A stretch of DNA of 64,000 nucleotides from Datisca glomerata (lineage: Eukaryota > Streptophyta > Magnoliopsida > Cucurbitales > Datiscaceae): assembly GCA_003255025.1 (NCBI GenBank), contig QANY01000261.1, forward strand, positions 1,862,607-1,926,606. Reading direction: 5' to 3'. A program made the position numbers and the translations under genes. The notes under the pieces were generated by a model, which did not search any database, had not been told where the DNA came from, and saw only the letters and a program-made list of their open reading frames with translations. Positions 1 through 12,100 of this stretch are shown piece after piece. The first letter of the stretch is position 1. The number at the start of each line of letters is the position of its first letter.

Positions 1-122
1 ACTGCCTACTCCTGATATTTTTGAAATGTAAGAAGTCTTGCTCTCATTTGATCTGATGTAGAAGCATATTAAGTGAGACTTTCAAAGTGCTAAATTTTAA
101 TGCTTAATTGTTTTGTGTATAG

Positions 123-2676
123 TATGAAAGATGTCCAAAAACGAGCAGAAAATGTGAATACAGATGAAGATCCTAGTGGTTGGCGCCCCTATTTTACCTT
201 TGTAGACAACTTGCGTGAGAAATATGCCAAGAATGAAGGCTTGCAAGGTATAATTTTTATCGCTCATTATCATTGTTCGTGAAAAGTGAGAAGAAGCTCT
301 TAAGCTTTTTTACTACTTTACACTCTGTGTTCCCCTCTCTCTCTCACGCGCGCGCACACACACTGGTCACTCTTTTTCTGCGGTGTCACACATGCTTACA
401 CTTGCTCTTGCTTTGTATGCATTTGGTGAGAGTGTGTTTATTCTCATTGGCAGTAGTAGCAAATCATTCTCGTTGACATTTGTTGACATGAAGAACACAA
501 CTTACTTGAGAAATTAACCTCTTGTTGGATGTGTATCACTCATAAGTCATGGACAACAACGTATAAAGCGGTCACAATTGAATTTCTTTATTTTCATTGA
601 AGATATAAGTAATCTTTTTGGCCCAGCTTTGTTCTTAAGAATGTTTTGTTGAGATGAAGACTGAGATCTACTGATTGTATCAATTTTTATTTATAATGAA
701 GGTGCCTTTATCCTTGAAGGAATTCCCAACCACGTGAGGATTTTGTTTCACAAGTTCAAATCATTTGTTTCACTTCATTGGGGTCACATTTTCGAATTTC
801 TTAAAGGAATTTTGTGAGTATGGAATCTATGGATGAAGAGAAAAAGTTTTTATGTAAAATTGCAGAAGGGCTGAAATATCTCACCTCCAAATATATCTCT
901 TAGTTAAAAATTTTGCTGTATTTTAATTGTTCAGCCTTTTTACTGAAGTCTGAAATACCTTTTTGTGCAGTTTTATCTTACATTTAGATTCAATAGATGA
1001 TTCAATAGGTTTTTCAAAATCTGTATGAAAACGTAACCAAATTGGGTAGCACCATCATTAGAATGGAAATGGTGCCTTTTCATGATGGAACAGTTGTGCT
1101 TTAGCAGTGAAGGTTGTGAAAGTGGCGCTTCTGCATGTGTGCTGATACAAGCATTGTGGTTAACAGAGAGGAAAAATTCATAATATGTATATTTGCATGT
1201 TCTTAATTTAAATCCTTGAATTAAAAACCTAGTGTTTTTGTTGATTGGAACTGAATTATTATCCCCTATTTACTTAATTTTAAGATTTGTTTTTATTGCT
1301 AATGATATGAACAGTTAAAAGCTGTGTATGTTGGTGCATTACTTGCTGTTTCGTGGTCACTAATTTTTTTCCCATTGAGCTTAATTTATGTATTTCTCTC
1401 CAGGAAATGGGTCCATAGCATTTGTGCCTTACAATATTCATCTCTTTATCCGAGTATTTTATATCCTTTAGAGTCAATTATGTTGAATTGTTACTCAATA
1501 GTGAGGAGTCCAAATAAATTGGTTTTAGCCATGTATTTAATGGTTGGTGGACTCCACGGTGCTTTGGGTGGAGTGGATTCTTTATGCATTTCTAGATTTT
1601 GTGTGTAATGGAATGAGTTATTGAACTATATTTTTGTTACTTTTAAAATGCATCCTTTGGATCGAATGATTACATTGATTCATGTCCCTTCTAATTTGAT
1701 TTCTTCTAATCTTGGTTAATAAACTATGGAATGATTGCAGATGAGAAAGGAGTAGTGGTGAGACGCAGGGGTCGACCCCGTAAACAGCGGAATGTACCGG
1801 GAAAAAGACTTTTTGATGAGCAAACCTCAAGTGAAGATGAGGATTCGATTAGTGCATCCGAACAAGAAGATGCACATGATGAAGAGGAGAAACAAGACGA
1901 GGAAGAGGCGCCTCTCATTCATTCTATTAGGTCATCCTCCAAGTTGAGGTCATTGAGAGTTTCAAGAGATGAAAACAAAGGGCAGTCAAGAACAGGGGAT
2001 TCTGGAAAAGCCACAGAAAACATAGCCGCTTCTCGAATATCAGGTATGACATGAATTTTAACAGTCATATGACCTGGAAGTTGCATTTACTCGGAATTTT
2101 GGATTCAAATTGAAGTAATTTGCTAAAGATGAATTATTGAGTCTGTAAAACTAACAGTCTATCATAGGTGAATAATCTAGAGAGCAAACCATCCTGTCTC
2201 GAGTCAGGAATGCACATATTCCTGCGAGCCTGAGCTTTTTGTCTTTCGCTCTTGCTATCATACCACAAGTTACCTCGAGTTGCAATCACAATTTATTGAA
2301 TATGCATTATAGCTGATTGTTGTTTCCTGCTAAAACCGAACAATTATTTATATTCTTACAAATTCATGTGAAGAAGAGAGGTATCTGCTGATTGTGAATA
2401 ATTTTTGACGATGGAAGTTTTTTCTTTGATATAGCTAGTGGAAACCTAGATAACTGATGCAAGTGATGCAATTATTCTGTTTCATTACATTGAACTTAAT
2501 TGTGATTGAGTTGCGCTTTTGTTCGTGTATCATAATGTTTGCGTTTGTGGACCATGATGATTCTCCTGTTGAACTTCACTTTATTGTTTGTGTTTGTGAT
2601 TGAAGTTCGTACAAACACACATTCTCTTGTTTGTCTCTGACCAGTTATTTTACTATTGACAGGGGCATCTAGCTAG
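123..2676 (+). CDS. SCC3: Sister-chromatid cohesion protein 3 (cohesin SCC3/STAG subunit), C-terminal exons only
   Basis: SCC3 binds the cohesin ring in the nucleus and helps hold sister chromatids together. Three coding exons are visible: 123-247, 1741-2043 and 2663-2676 (stop TAG 2674-2676), with AG/GT borders. Phases agree: a G at 247 joins AT at 1741 to make Asp, and a G at 2043 joins GG at 2663 to make Gly, so the protein ends Ser-Arg-Ile-Ser-Gly-Ala-Ser-Ser. The visible tail has the block DEDPSGWRPYFTFVDNLREK, an AT-hook-like RRRGRPRK stretch, a Ser/Asp/Glu-rich acidic segment and a basic patch near PLIHSIRSSSKLRSLR. This order matches the C-terminus of plant SCC3 as I remember it. Upstream exons lie outside the window. 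Reading through the last donor would instead stop at 2054. The intron at 248-1740 is 1.5 kb and holds no recognisable gene. Confidence 0.83.
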
Positions 2677-3092
2677 TTATGAGAACAGTTGTATATTTCA
2701 AGTCAAAAGTAGCAAGCTGTAGTGAGGGTATCTCTTTTTTTTTTCAGGACTTGTGTACTGTGTAGAGATCCTCAAGTTCAGTTTGACCCAATTTATTTAG
2801 TCTAACTACTACCCCTTCTTCACCATGGTTTTGCTGCTGCTCAACATGTTTTTAGCTGGATTAGATAGACCTTTGTAAGCATCATCATCAAGTTAGCAAT
2901 CTAGGTGTAGTGTACAAATACAGCTTTGATTGTATAAATTCAGCTATTGTTTATTATGTGTGTTTATTACTTGTCATTGGAAATTATCTTTCGACCTGTG
3001 TGCTTACGGAAACTTCAATGGACCGGAGACTGGAATTTTTTTTTTTTTTTGTAATTATGCTGTAAAAAAGTCAGTAATCTCTTTAAAATTCG
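2677..3092. other. Convergent 3' ends of SCC3 and the PPR gene
   Basis: No gene is seen here. The stretch must hold the 3' UTR of SCC3 from the left and the end of the PPR transcript from the right, so the two transcripts probably overlap or nearly so. It is AT-rich with T-runs near 2741 and 3040. Confidence 0.6.
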
Positions 3093-5135
3093 TTACAATT
3101 GACATGAAACTTCAATGACCGATGAATCATCTGGTATATAGTCTCCTATTTTGGACAACAAAAGTAATTCACTTATTACTTTGTATATCTCTTCAGATTG
3201 AGGGTGTGACTCATCAGCAACCAAAAATTCATGAAATATACCCTCCACCTCTATTAAGCTACGACCAGGAATCTTTTGGACACCCCTTTCTCTCATTATA
3301 CTTCTGACCATTTTCACATCTGCCCATCTTCTACCTTTAGCACAAGTATTTGCAAACAGAACATAAATTCCACTGTCTTCTGGATTCAAATCCAGAAGTC
3401 TATCTGCTGCAAACTTAGCAAGCTCCACGTTCTTATGCATCTTGCAAGCATGAAGGAGAGCTCCCCAAGCAGCTACACTTGGTTCCATTGGCATATTTGT
3501 TATCAACTCATAAGCTTCTTCTACCTTCCCAAATTTACCTAACATATCAATCATGCAGGCATAATGTTCCCCTTTTGGTTCTATCCCGAAACTTCTCGTC
3601 ATGCTTTTGAAGTAGTCTCGACCTTCAGAAACTAACCCACAGTGATTACAAGCTGATAGAACACCGATAAATGTGACATGGTCAGGCTTCAATCCCTCCA
3701 TTTTCATTTGCTCAAAAAGGATCAGAGCTTGATTGCCATTGCCATGAGCAGCATACCCGGTAATCATGGAGTTCCAAGAGACGATATCTCTCTTCTTCAT
3801 TCCATAAAAGAAATGTGCAGCTGAGTCTATGCTCCCACATTTAGCATACAAATCTATGATTGCATTAGCCAGAATTACACTGGGTTGTTGTTCCTTAGTG
3901 TAGCGCAGGTGAATCCACTGACCCAAATCTAAACAACCCAATTGAGCACAAGCTGAAAGAACACATACCAAAGTATTCTCAATTGGAACTAAACCTGCCT
4001 CCACCATGTCATTAAATAACTTCAGTGCTTCATTTGGTTTGTTATTCTGTGAATAACCCGCTATCATTGCGTTCCATGAAACGACATTTCTTTCAGGCAT
4101 GTCATCGAAAAGCTTCTTTGCAGATTCTAGATCGCCACATTTAGCATACCCATTAAGCAAGCTCGTCCAAGAATAAACATCCTTAATTTTCATGATCTCG
4201 AAAATCTCTCTGGCATCAATCAGACAACCACATTTAACATACATATCCAAGATGGCATTAAGCAAATTTAGGCTATAACTAAAGCGTTTCCTTCTCATAT
4301 ATTCATGAATTTTCTTTCCCTGACTTATATCTCTCTTCTGCGAGCAAACTGAAATCATGGCAGTCATAGTCACCTCATTCGGCTCAACATCAGTACGTAA
4401 CATTAAACCAAACAAATTTAAAGCATCATCTAAACAATTATGACTAGCATACCCATCAATCATCGAGGTCCACGTGAAAACGTCTCTCACAGAACTTTCA
4501 TCAAACACTTGACCTGCAAATCTCAGGCGACCAAGTTTTGCGTAAAAATGTATCAACCCGTTTCTTACCAGCAAATTAGAATCAAAACCCAACTTCCAGA
4601 TCAAACAATGCACCATTTTCCCTTCAGATTCTTTCCATAAATATCCGCAGGCCTTGAGCGCAAACACAAAGCTCCTACTGTCCATTTCTACGTTTTCTCG
4701 AACCATTTCGTGGAAAAATGAGAAACCCGCTAAAGGGATTTCGGCTCTGCAATAGCCTCTGATCATTGTATTCCACATATAAGTATTGGGTTTCTCAATA
4801 TGCGTAAAAAGGAGACGTGCATGGTGAATATCGCCAGCATCGGCGATAGCGCAGAAGGCCAAGAGGCGACTAACCGGGAAAGTGTGGGTGACGATGCCGG
4901 TAGACGTCATATTCGCTTGAATTTGCTTCAATTGAAACATGTTTGTGCATGATTCTAAGATGAGAAGAGTTGGGTTTGTGATTATAACATTGGTGGTTGA
5001 GTTCCATTTGGGTTGTTTGTTGGTGGAAGATGATGAGAATGCTCTGAGGGTTTGAAATAGTAGTAGGGGTCTGAGTGCAAGGGAGAGAATAGCTAATGGG
5101 GATGAGTTCTGGGTACAAGAGAGAGGAACTATCAT
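3093..5135 (-). CDS. PLS-class pentatricopeptide repeat protein with E-type C-terminus
   Basis: Intronless ORF of 680 codons, the usual architecture of plant PPR genes. Residues 1-50 are rich in Ser, Leu, Arg and Thr with few acids, which fits an organelle targeting peptide. From about residue 110 the chain has tandem P, L and S motifs, with signatures such as TYMWNTMIRGY, DVFTWTSMIDGY, VVSWNAMIAGY and DIVSWNSMITGY. The end has E-type motifs (EPSVAAWGALLHACKMH, then PGRSLIEVEG) and stops without a DYW deaminase domain. Proteins of this class bind one organellar RNA site and commonly take part in C-to-U editing with partner proteins. The target cannot be predicted reliably by eye. An in-frame-independent ATG at 5139 opens only a short other-frame ORF, so ATG 5135 is the start. 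Confidence 0.92.
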   Translation of the reverse strand: MIVPLSCTQNSSPLAILSLALRPLLLFQTLRAFSSSSTNKQPKWNSTTNVIITNPTLLILESCTNMFQLKQIQANMTSTGIVTHTFPVSRLLAFCAIADAGDIHHARLLFTHIEKPNTYMWNTMIRGYCRAEIPLAGFSFFHEMVRENVEMDSRSFVFALKACGYLWKESEGKMVHCLIWKLGFDSNLLVRNGLIHFYAKLGRLRFAGQVFDESSVRDVFTWTSMIDGYASHNCLDDALNLFGLMLRTDVEPNEVTMTAMISVCSQKRDISQGKKIHEYMRRKRFSYSLNLLNAILDMYVKCGCLIDAREIFEIMKIKDVYSWTSLLNGYAKCGDLESAKKLFDDMPERNVVSWNAMIAGYSQNNKPNEALKLFNDMVEAGLVPIENTLVCVLSACAQLGCLDLGQWIHLRYTKEQQPSVILANAIIDLYAKCGSIDSAAHFFYGMKKRDIVSWNSMITGYAAHGNGNQALILFEQMKMEGLKPDHVTFIGVLSACNHCGLVSEGRDYFKSMTRSFGIEPKGEHYACMIDMLGKFGKVEEAYELITNMPMEPSVAAWGALLHACKMHKNVELAKFAADRLLDLNPEDSGIYVLFANTCAKGRRWADVKMVRSIMRERGVQKIPGRSLIEVEGIFHEFLVADESHPQSEEIYKVISELLLLSKIGDYIPDDSSVIEVSCQL

Positions 5136-6189
5136 TCATTTGAAGTTGAGTTTTGGCATTGCATATCCTATAATATATATTGCAATTTCAAATATGAATA
5201 TAAACATCTCTAACTAGTTTTAGAGAAAGGCATAGCATTTGCCATATTTGTTGCATCCTTTTTGGCATTGCATATCCTATTTGAATAAATAATTAAATAT
5301 TAACTTATGAATTATTAAAATATTAACTTGATCAATTTAAAATTATTTTTTCAACAAGTAACAACGAAATCGAAATTAGAATCAGTTAAAAAAGGTTATC
5401 GAAATTAGAATCAGTTAAAAAAGGTTCTTTGGTCCTTGGGGGGTTTTAACTCTGTTTTGGTCTATTTTGAAGATTTTTTATAATTCATCTACCATCTCTT
5501 GATATGGACAAGAGAGTTGTTTTTAGAACAAACATACACCATTTATTTTGCTTTCAGTGATACAAATCTGTCCTTAAATGAAACAAATATTTCTTTGATG
5601 TTCAACTCTTGAGAACGTGCACTGACCCGGATAAATAATCATGAGTTACAGCCTCTTAACATGTCCATACATACACCCCTCTTGTTCATAGAAATTGTAT
5701 TCTCCATAGTTGGCACCCGTTGCTCAGATTTCACCAACCGGAACGGCAGAGAAACTCGCGCTCCTTTTAAAAGCAATTTGTAAAAGTTAAATAGCTCTCA
5801 AATGAAAGAATTGTAAATGTGGTGGTAAGTTCCACAAATATTACCAGTTGTAATTCCAACTTCCAAAACCAGGTTTCTTCATAAACAAAAGCTTACTATA
5901 AATAAACAAAAGGTATATTATTGTTTATTTTTTACAATACACATTAACCAATATCACCCTCTATAAATTACTCTATTATGAGAAGCAGGAAGTAAAAAAC
6001 AACCTTTTTTCTGAGAACTAAATGTTACTAACTCTACAAGAAATTCTGAACGACTTCCACCAATTGGCTGACGGCTGGTTTGTACACCGGAAAACTGAAG
6101 CAATTCTCCTTCAAATGTCGCATCCCCACTGTATATTACCGGGTCCAGTGTTTTGCATGATTTTGAACCGGAATGGACAAGAATCGGTG
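5136..6189. other. Spacer between PPR start and BSL1 stop
   Basis: Holds the PPR promoter and 5' UTR and the 3' UTR of the downstream-oriented BSL1 gene. Two small repeats are visible: a 21-bp direct repeat (5151-5171 and 5260-5280) and a roughly 30-bp tandem duplication at 5369-5424. No coding region is seen. Confidence 0.6.
5151..5280. repeat. 21-bp direct repeat flanking 88 bp, just upstream of the PPR gene
   Basis: The string TTTTGGCATTGCATATCCTA occurs at 5151-5170 and again at 5261-5279 (with an extra T). The AT-rich intervening DNA is about 88 bp. It may be the footprint of a small insertion or a simple local duplication. It lies within 20-150 bp of the PPR start codon, so it sits in the likely promoter/5' UTR. 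Confidence 0.6.
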
Positions 6190-9100
6190 TCATATATAAG
6201 CAAGCGAGTTTCGATCTAGATCAGGCTGTGGGCGACCTCTAGTCGGAGTTGGAGGTCTCTGAATATTAAGCTCCTGAAACAAATTGGAATACGAATAGCA
6301 CTGATAAAGCCCGGTTCAAACAAATATAAGTTTGTTTATTTTATGTGAAGTTTAGAATGCAAATCACTGACCTGCATCCAAGTGTCATCTAGTACACGTT
6401 CTGGAGACGTTTCTGGCGACTGAAGGGGAGGCGGCAAGGGATGAATCAATTTCGGGACCACAACCAATCCTCTTCCGACTACCAGAATTGCCCCCGCGTT
6501 GTTTGCAGTCCCTATTTATATGTGCAAAGTGAGAGTGCAATATTAGAATGTTCTTTTCTCTATAATTACAGAATCTTATTAAATAAAAAGGGAAAGTACA
6601 AAAAATGTTGAGGATACGCAATCCACGGCAAAAAACCTAATTATTCTTTACAGACAATCGCTCAATTTGTATTAATCATAAACAAAAGGAAATTTATAAT
6701 TGTCAACCACCTAAAAAGAGATTGTAACATTGGAATGTAAAGGAAGCATAACTCCAAGCAATTTGCCTTACCACAATAATTAGTTGCAGAGAAAAGTGTA
6801 ATCAACTGTCCTTGAGCAAACCGTTCAAATCCATCCATCACACATTCATGGGCTCTGACTATGAGCTGTAGTTTGTTCCTCTTACAGAACTCTGTGACAC
6901 GGTCGGGCTGGAAACAGTAACATATATTGTAACAAATACCCAATTAACCGCTTTATTCAAAATAATGAAATTTTATAGAATCAAGATATAGATATGATTT
7001 TTGTAAAAAAAAGATAGATATCTGATTGAATCACATGAATACAATGTATTTACAAAAACGAATGGAGAATGAGTCTTCTCATTAATGCTAATTAATACAC
7101 ATCTAACTTGACCATATAGCACACTGCATTTTGTATATAAAAAAAATGACAATTCACTTGATATAGACCTCAGTAGTTAGATTTTTCCCTTTCTAAAAAC
7201 TTCACACAATTTGTCAGCCTCCAATCATGCAAGTCTTTTAAACTCTAGCAATCTACAAAGTAGTATTTATGACTAAAATTGACCATAAAATTGATTTCAA
7301 CGATCCATATGTGCTCCCCTCAAATTTCCAGAAAACTAAATAAAAAAAATATTGTTTTCCTTTTGATCCCTAGCCGGATATAAAGCTACTAGAAACATCA
7401 AAGAACATGCAATACATGTGGAGTGAATAATGAAACTGAAAGCGTACCCCAAAGGTGACTAGACCAGGCCCCCTTGCATTTGGTCTCAGACCTTCCACAC
7501 TGTCATTCTCTGTCGGATCAGACCTGTATAAAGAGATGTCATGGTGGGAGTTCTACTTACAGAAATCGGTTATTCATTAAACAAGAACTTACCACAGGAG
7601 ATCCATTAAAATAATGGATCCAGCATCCATTGTTATGGGCCTCTCCAGCTTTTCTATTTGTTCTACTGTATTTATGGATCGTCCTATGCCACCATGCATA
7701 CAGATAATTTTCTTTTCAATCAGAGCAGCAAGTGGAAGATAATTGAATAGTTGATTGAAGCGTGTCCATGCCCATATTCCATCATTCTCTCCCTACAAAA
7801 GCATATTTTACTGTCAAATTCAAACACAAGGTACGAGAAGTGTTAAAGATAAATACCCACTCATACCATTCTCTCGATGCATTCTAGACGAAAACCAAAG
7901 AGTGCATTTATATCAGCAGCCTCATGATTACCACGTATCAAGTGAACATTCTCAGGGTACTCAATCTACAAAATAAAAACAACCACCAGATAGCATATTC
8001 AGAGAGTGAAAAAAAAATTATTCACGTATCAAATTGTAGTACTCAAGAAAATCTTGCCTTAAGAGCAAGAAGCAAGGTTATAGTCTCCAAGCTATGTTGT
8101 CCTCGATCAACATAATCTCCCAAAAACAAGTAGTCAATATACCTGAATCCCAACGCTCATAAAAAACTTAACAGAAACAACTTGTTTGTGATCATCGGTA
8201 AAAGCAATTCAAATGCCTGGGACCATAGACATGTTCCACCAGACCATGACTTTAGAGAGAAACCTATCAGGTGCAGGAAGCAAATGTATCTCATTCCACT
8301 TGTACAGTGCATGCACGACTCTGGATCATTTATCATGTGCTGATATTTTTGCTGAATTAGTGTTTAGCATATGTTCTATAAAGAACATCTACCATAAAGA
8401 TCTTCCCACTAACAAGGACTTGGTAGCAGAAACAAATCCAGTGGGAAGATAGAATTATACAATTTAGGTGTGTTTCTGCTACCAAGTCCCACTGAACATT
8501 TATACATTCAGGGTCTAAGAGTTTAGTATGTTAGATGGGCAAGAGAGATGACCCCAAGGGAAGTTCAGTGCGAGATCTCTCATTTACTTTGTGCTCGAGT
8601 TAAGTCAATTTACCATTACGCTTATTTCCATTAGGACTTCTGTATCATATGAGAAGAAAATAATTCATTTCGGGATCTTGGATTATGTAGTCTAGCAAAT
8701 TGACATACTGAAGATATATGAAAATTACAGCCTGAACACAAACCAATATTTGTTTATGGCAAACTCAAGTTGCAGAACTGATAGTGATATTACTATCATC
8801 TTCATAATAACTAAACTCACGTTATGTCTCCTGCCGTCGAAGGGAATCCATATTCATCAAAAAGTCGCATTAAGTCACCGAACTGTCCATGAAGGTCACC
8901 AAATACTTTAACAGGTGCTTTCAGCTGAAGAACCGTCGGTTCATGCATAAAGATCTGTTCGGCAGCATAACAAAGCTCTCCCACCTCATAAGAGTCCAGG
9001 AAAAATCTCCTATTTGCAGGGGCTTTCCAATTACGTGGTCTAAGTAATGTAGAAATAATCTGTAATCAAGGAATGAGGATGAGCGAAGGTAATTATTAAT

Positions 9101-12100
9101 TGTGAGAAAGTGAACAAAAATGTACGATAAATCATGCCTTCTTATGCAAGCCCTGAGGCGATCTCTGCCTCGCGAACTTTTTGGTAGGATATGCCAAGTC
9201 ATTATTCGATGGCATCATTCTTCTGCTCTCGTTTTCAAACTGATCCAAAGATAACTGTCTCACCATCCCACCCAGGTTACCAACAGCCTCTTTAGCAACA
9301 ACAACCTGTACCAACCGATGAGTATTTGTGGAACAAAGAATGAGGAACATCAATAAAAGAACAGTGATACAAAATCCATACAGCTCGCGGATGAAGGCGG
9401 ACATCAGCCTCAGCGTCACTACCGTCTGAAGGAGCTTCTGCAGCTTGTGAATTGTCATCTGATACAGATGTTTCTTCAGCAGAAGCAGAAGATGTGGCTT
9501 GAACAGCATGCCAGACAGCATTAGCAACTTCAGCTTCGGCAGCAGAAGCCTCTCTCAGTTTCTCCATGGAACTTTTATCCATACTGCTAAAGATTAAAAT
9601 ACATTAAAGATGTGCAGATGTAGGTGGACAGCAACATCAATGTACACATACACGCACCACACACCACAGAGAGAAAGAGAGAGCGACTGTACCTCAATCC
9701 CCCAGATGAAGGGATCTCTGGTCCAATATCGAATGATGCATAAGAACTGCTGGTGTTTGATCGGTTTTGTTTGGGACTTGTTACAAGTGAGGCTCTATCA
9801 GAGTGTACTACAGGAGAATTACTTTCAGACTGAAATGATGAATTCTCTGCAACCAGAAAATCACCTAGCAGCACATCTGTAGAGAATAAATAATGCAAAA
9901 ACATAGTGAAAACTGTACAAAATCCTGAATGCTACGAGAATGCAATAAAATCCAGACACTAAATCGAGGCTCATCAGGAGAGGTCCAAAATTTTAACTTC
10001 AAATATAAAGACAAGTTTCTTAATGTGTATATTTACTTACATAGCAGATAATGTATAGAAAAATTTGAGCTGCTATTAAGGACAAAGTCGAGTCAGCGAG
10101 ATTAAAAGTGAAACCTACCGAATTCTCATGTAAGAAACAAATTTGTATGATTCAACATAACTATATCAACAACTGGCTACCAAAACTCTTGACACCCAAA
10201 AGTAAAAGAAGAAATACAGTCAGAAATATAGTATTTGAATAATCTAAAAATAATAAGCTACTGTAATTTATAGAATATATGAAGAGACGTTTGTGAGGGA
10301 AAATATAAAGGAAAGAAAATAAAAAGGGGAATTTCATAATGTATGAGGCTTCATGACAACCTCTAATGTTAACCTTCGACTAGAAGCATGAACATCAATG
10401 TGACCACTACAAGTGAAGAACTAAATATCAAACAGAAGATTCATAATGACCAGATCCTCGTGCAAAGGGCCTAGTCAAATTGTAATTTGAGATTTTCCTT
10501 ACCCAAGATCTCTGTAACTAAAAAACTCAACACCACACCAACATGGATCTTGAAAGTTTAGATCACTCATCATAGCAGGCCCCAAAACCACCCGCAACTA
10601 ATTCCCGGGAAAAAGGGCTTGTACTGAAACTGTCCTCAAATTAGCGCACGCATATCTCGAATATAGTTTTCATTCTTTTCAAAGGAAAGTCAAATTAGAT
10701 ATTTTGTTGCCAAATTAGATATTTAGTCATTATGATTATTCAAAAGGTAAAGATCTTCTCATCAAAACTATCTTTCTGTCTTAATCATGTACAATAATAG
10801 GCTACACAAATTGTATAATATTAATATGGTAGATTACACCAATAATTATAAAGAAAGAGGCTTACTGCTACACAATACATAAGATAAAAGTATACAAATC
10901 ACAATAATTTCCATCATACGCACTAAATCAATTAATTATGGCCTTTACAGTAACTAAAAAAAAAGATTTCTTCTTATTTGTATATAAAATTGCTATAATT
11001 TCAAATGATTTGAGTCTTACCTCCTCTTAGACCACCCAATATATAAATCCGTACGCCAACAGATGCAGCTGCATGCCGACAGCGACGCATAAGCTCTAAA
11101 GAGGGATCATCATCCGTGTGTCTGTTTGTTCGTGATGAAGTTACCAGCCCATTCCTATCTAACCAAACTCCAGCTGCAGTGTCCAACACTACTCAAAGCA
11201 AAAGGTAAAAGAAACAAGGAACTGTTTATTATGTTATTCAAATTATAATAAGAATATGAATTCTCATGGAAGTATACTCCTCCGAGACCCAAGTACCTGC
11301 AACAGCTGCTTCACCATCTACTCCACGTCCTCCTCTAAGAGCACCCCCAGTAACATGTAATCGAGCGCCAACGAAAACCTGAAAGTTCGGTAATGTTAAT
11401 GAGGTCACAAGGATGGAGAATTCTGCTAGAGACAATTAGAAGCTTGTAAACCAAAATCTTCAATCTCAAATCCATTGACAAGGAACCACAAAGAACTCAG
11501 TCACACCAAAAACTGTATTCGATGTCAAGTGCAAAAATTCCATTGCAAGAAGAGCAATATCTTGAAAAAGATAATCAATATTACCAATCAAACAAAAAAA
11601 ATGTAAAGATAATGATTGATGCTAGTAACTAACAAATTTTATTGAGTTCCCAGCACATCTCTAGTCACTTACTGCAGCATGCTCATATCTTGGTGAAGGA
11701 GAAACCCCCGGTGCAAGAGTCCACTCCCACTGACCATTCCTATGCATGAGCAGTCCGTAGGCATCTGCCAGTGGCTGTGAAACATATAACAAAGAAACTG
11801 TTTGTAAGAAAAGCTCCTCAAAATAGAACATTGTTTGAGTGAGCTACGCAATAACCATATATTAAAACTTTAATACTAAGTTTCCAAATGCCATGTTTCT
11901 TTCATTCCACTAGGTTCCAATTTGGTTCTGCGTTATTTTGATATGTTGATTTGTTTCTCACATATATTATGCAAGAACCTGTACCCCAACCATTTGATGT
12001 TTTAGTCAATTCCCTTACATTCTTATTTAAATGCCAATCCTTTGTTGGCATATAATCAGTCTTCGTCATATTTCCAGATTTAAAGTCGCCCATCACTTCC

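Noticed and set aside
3276..4640. Plus-strand ORFs inside the PPR gene
   Set aside because: They are antisense shadows of a long minus-strand PPR frame with clear repeat motifs.
7755..8452. Plus-strand ORFs across BSL1 exons and introns
   Set aside because: They cross well-supported minus-strand exons; no domain is seen in the plus frames.
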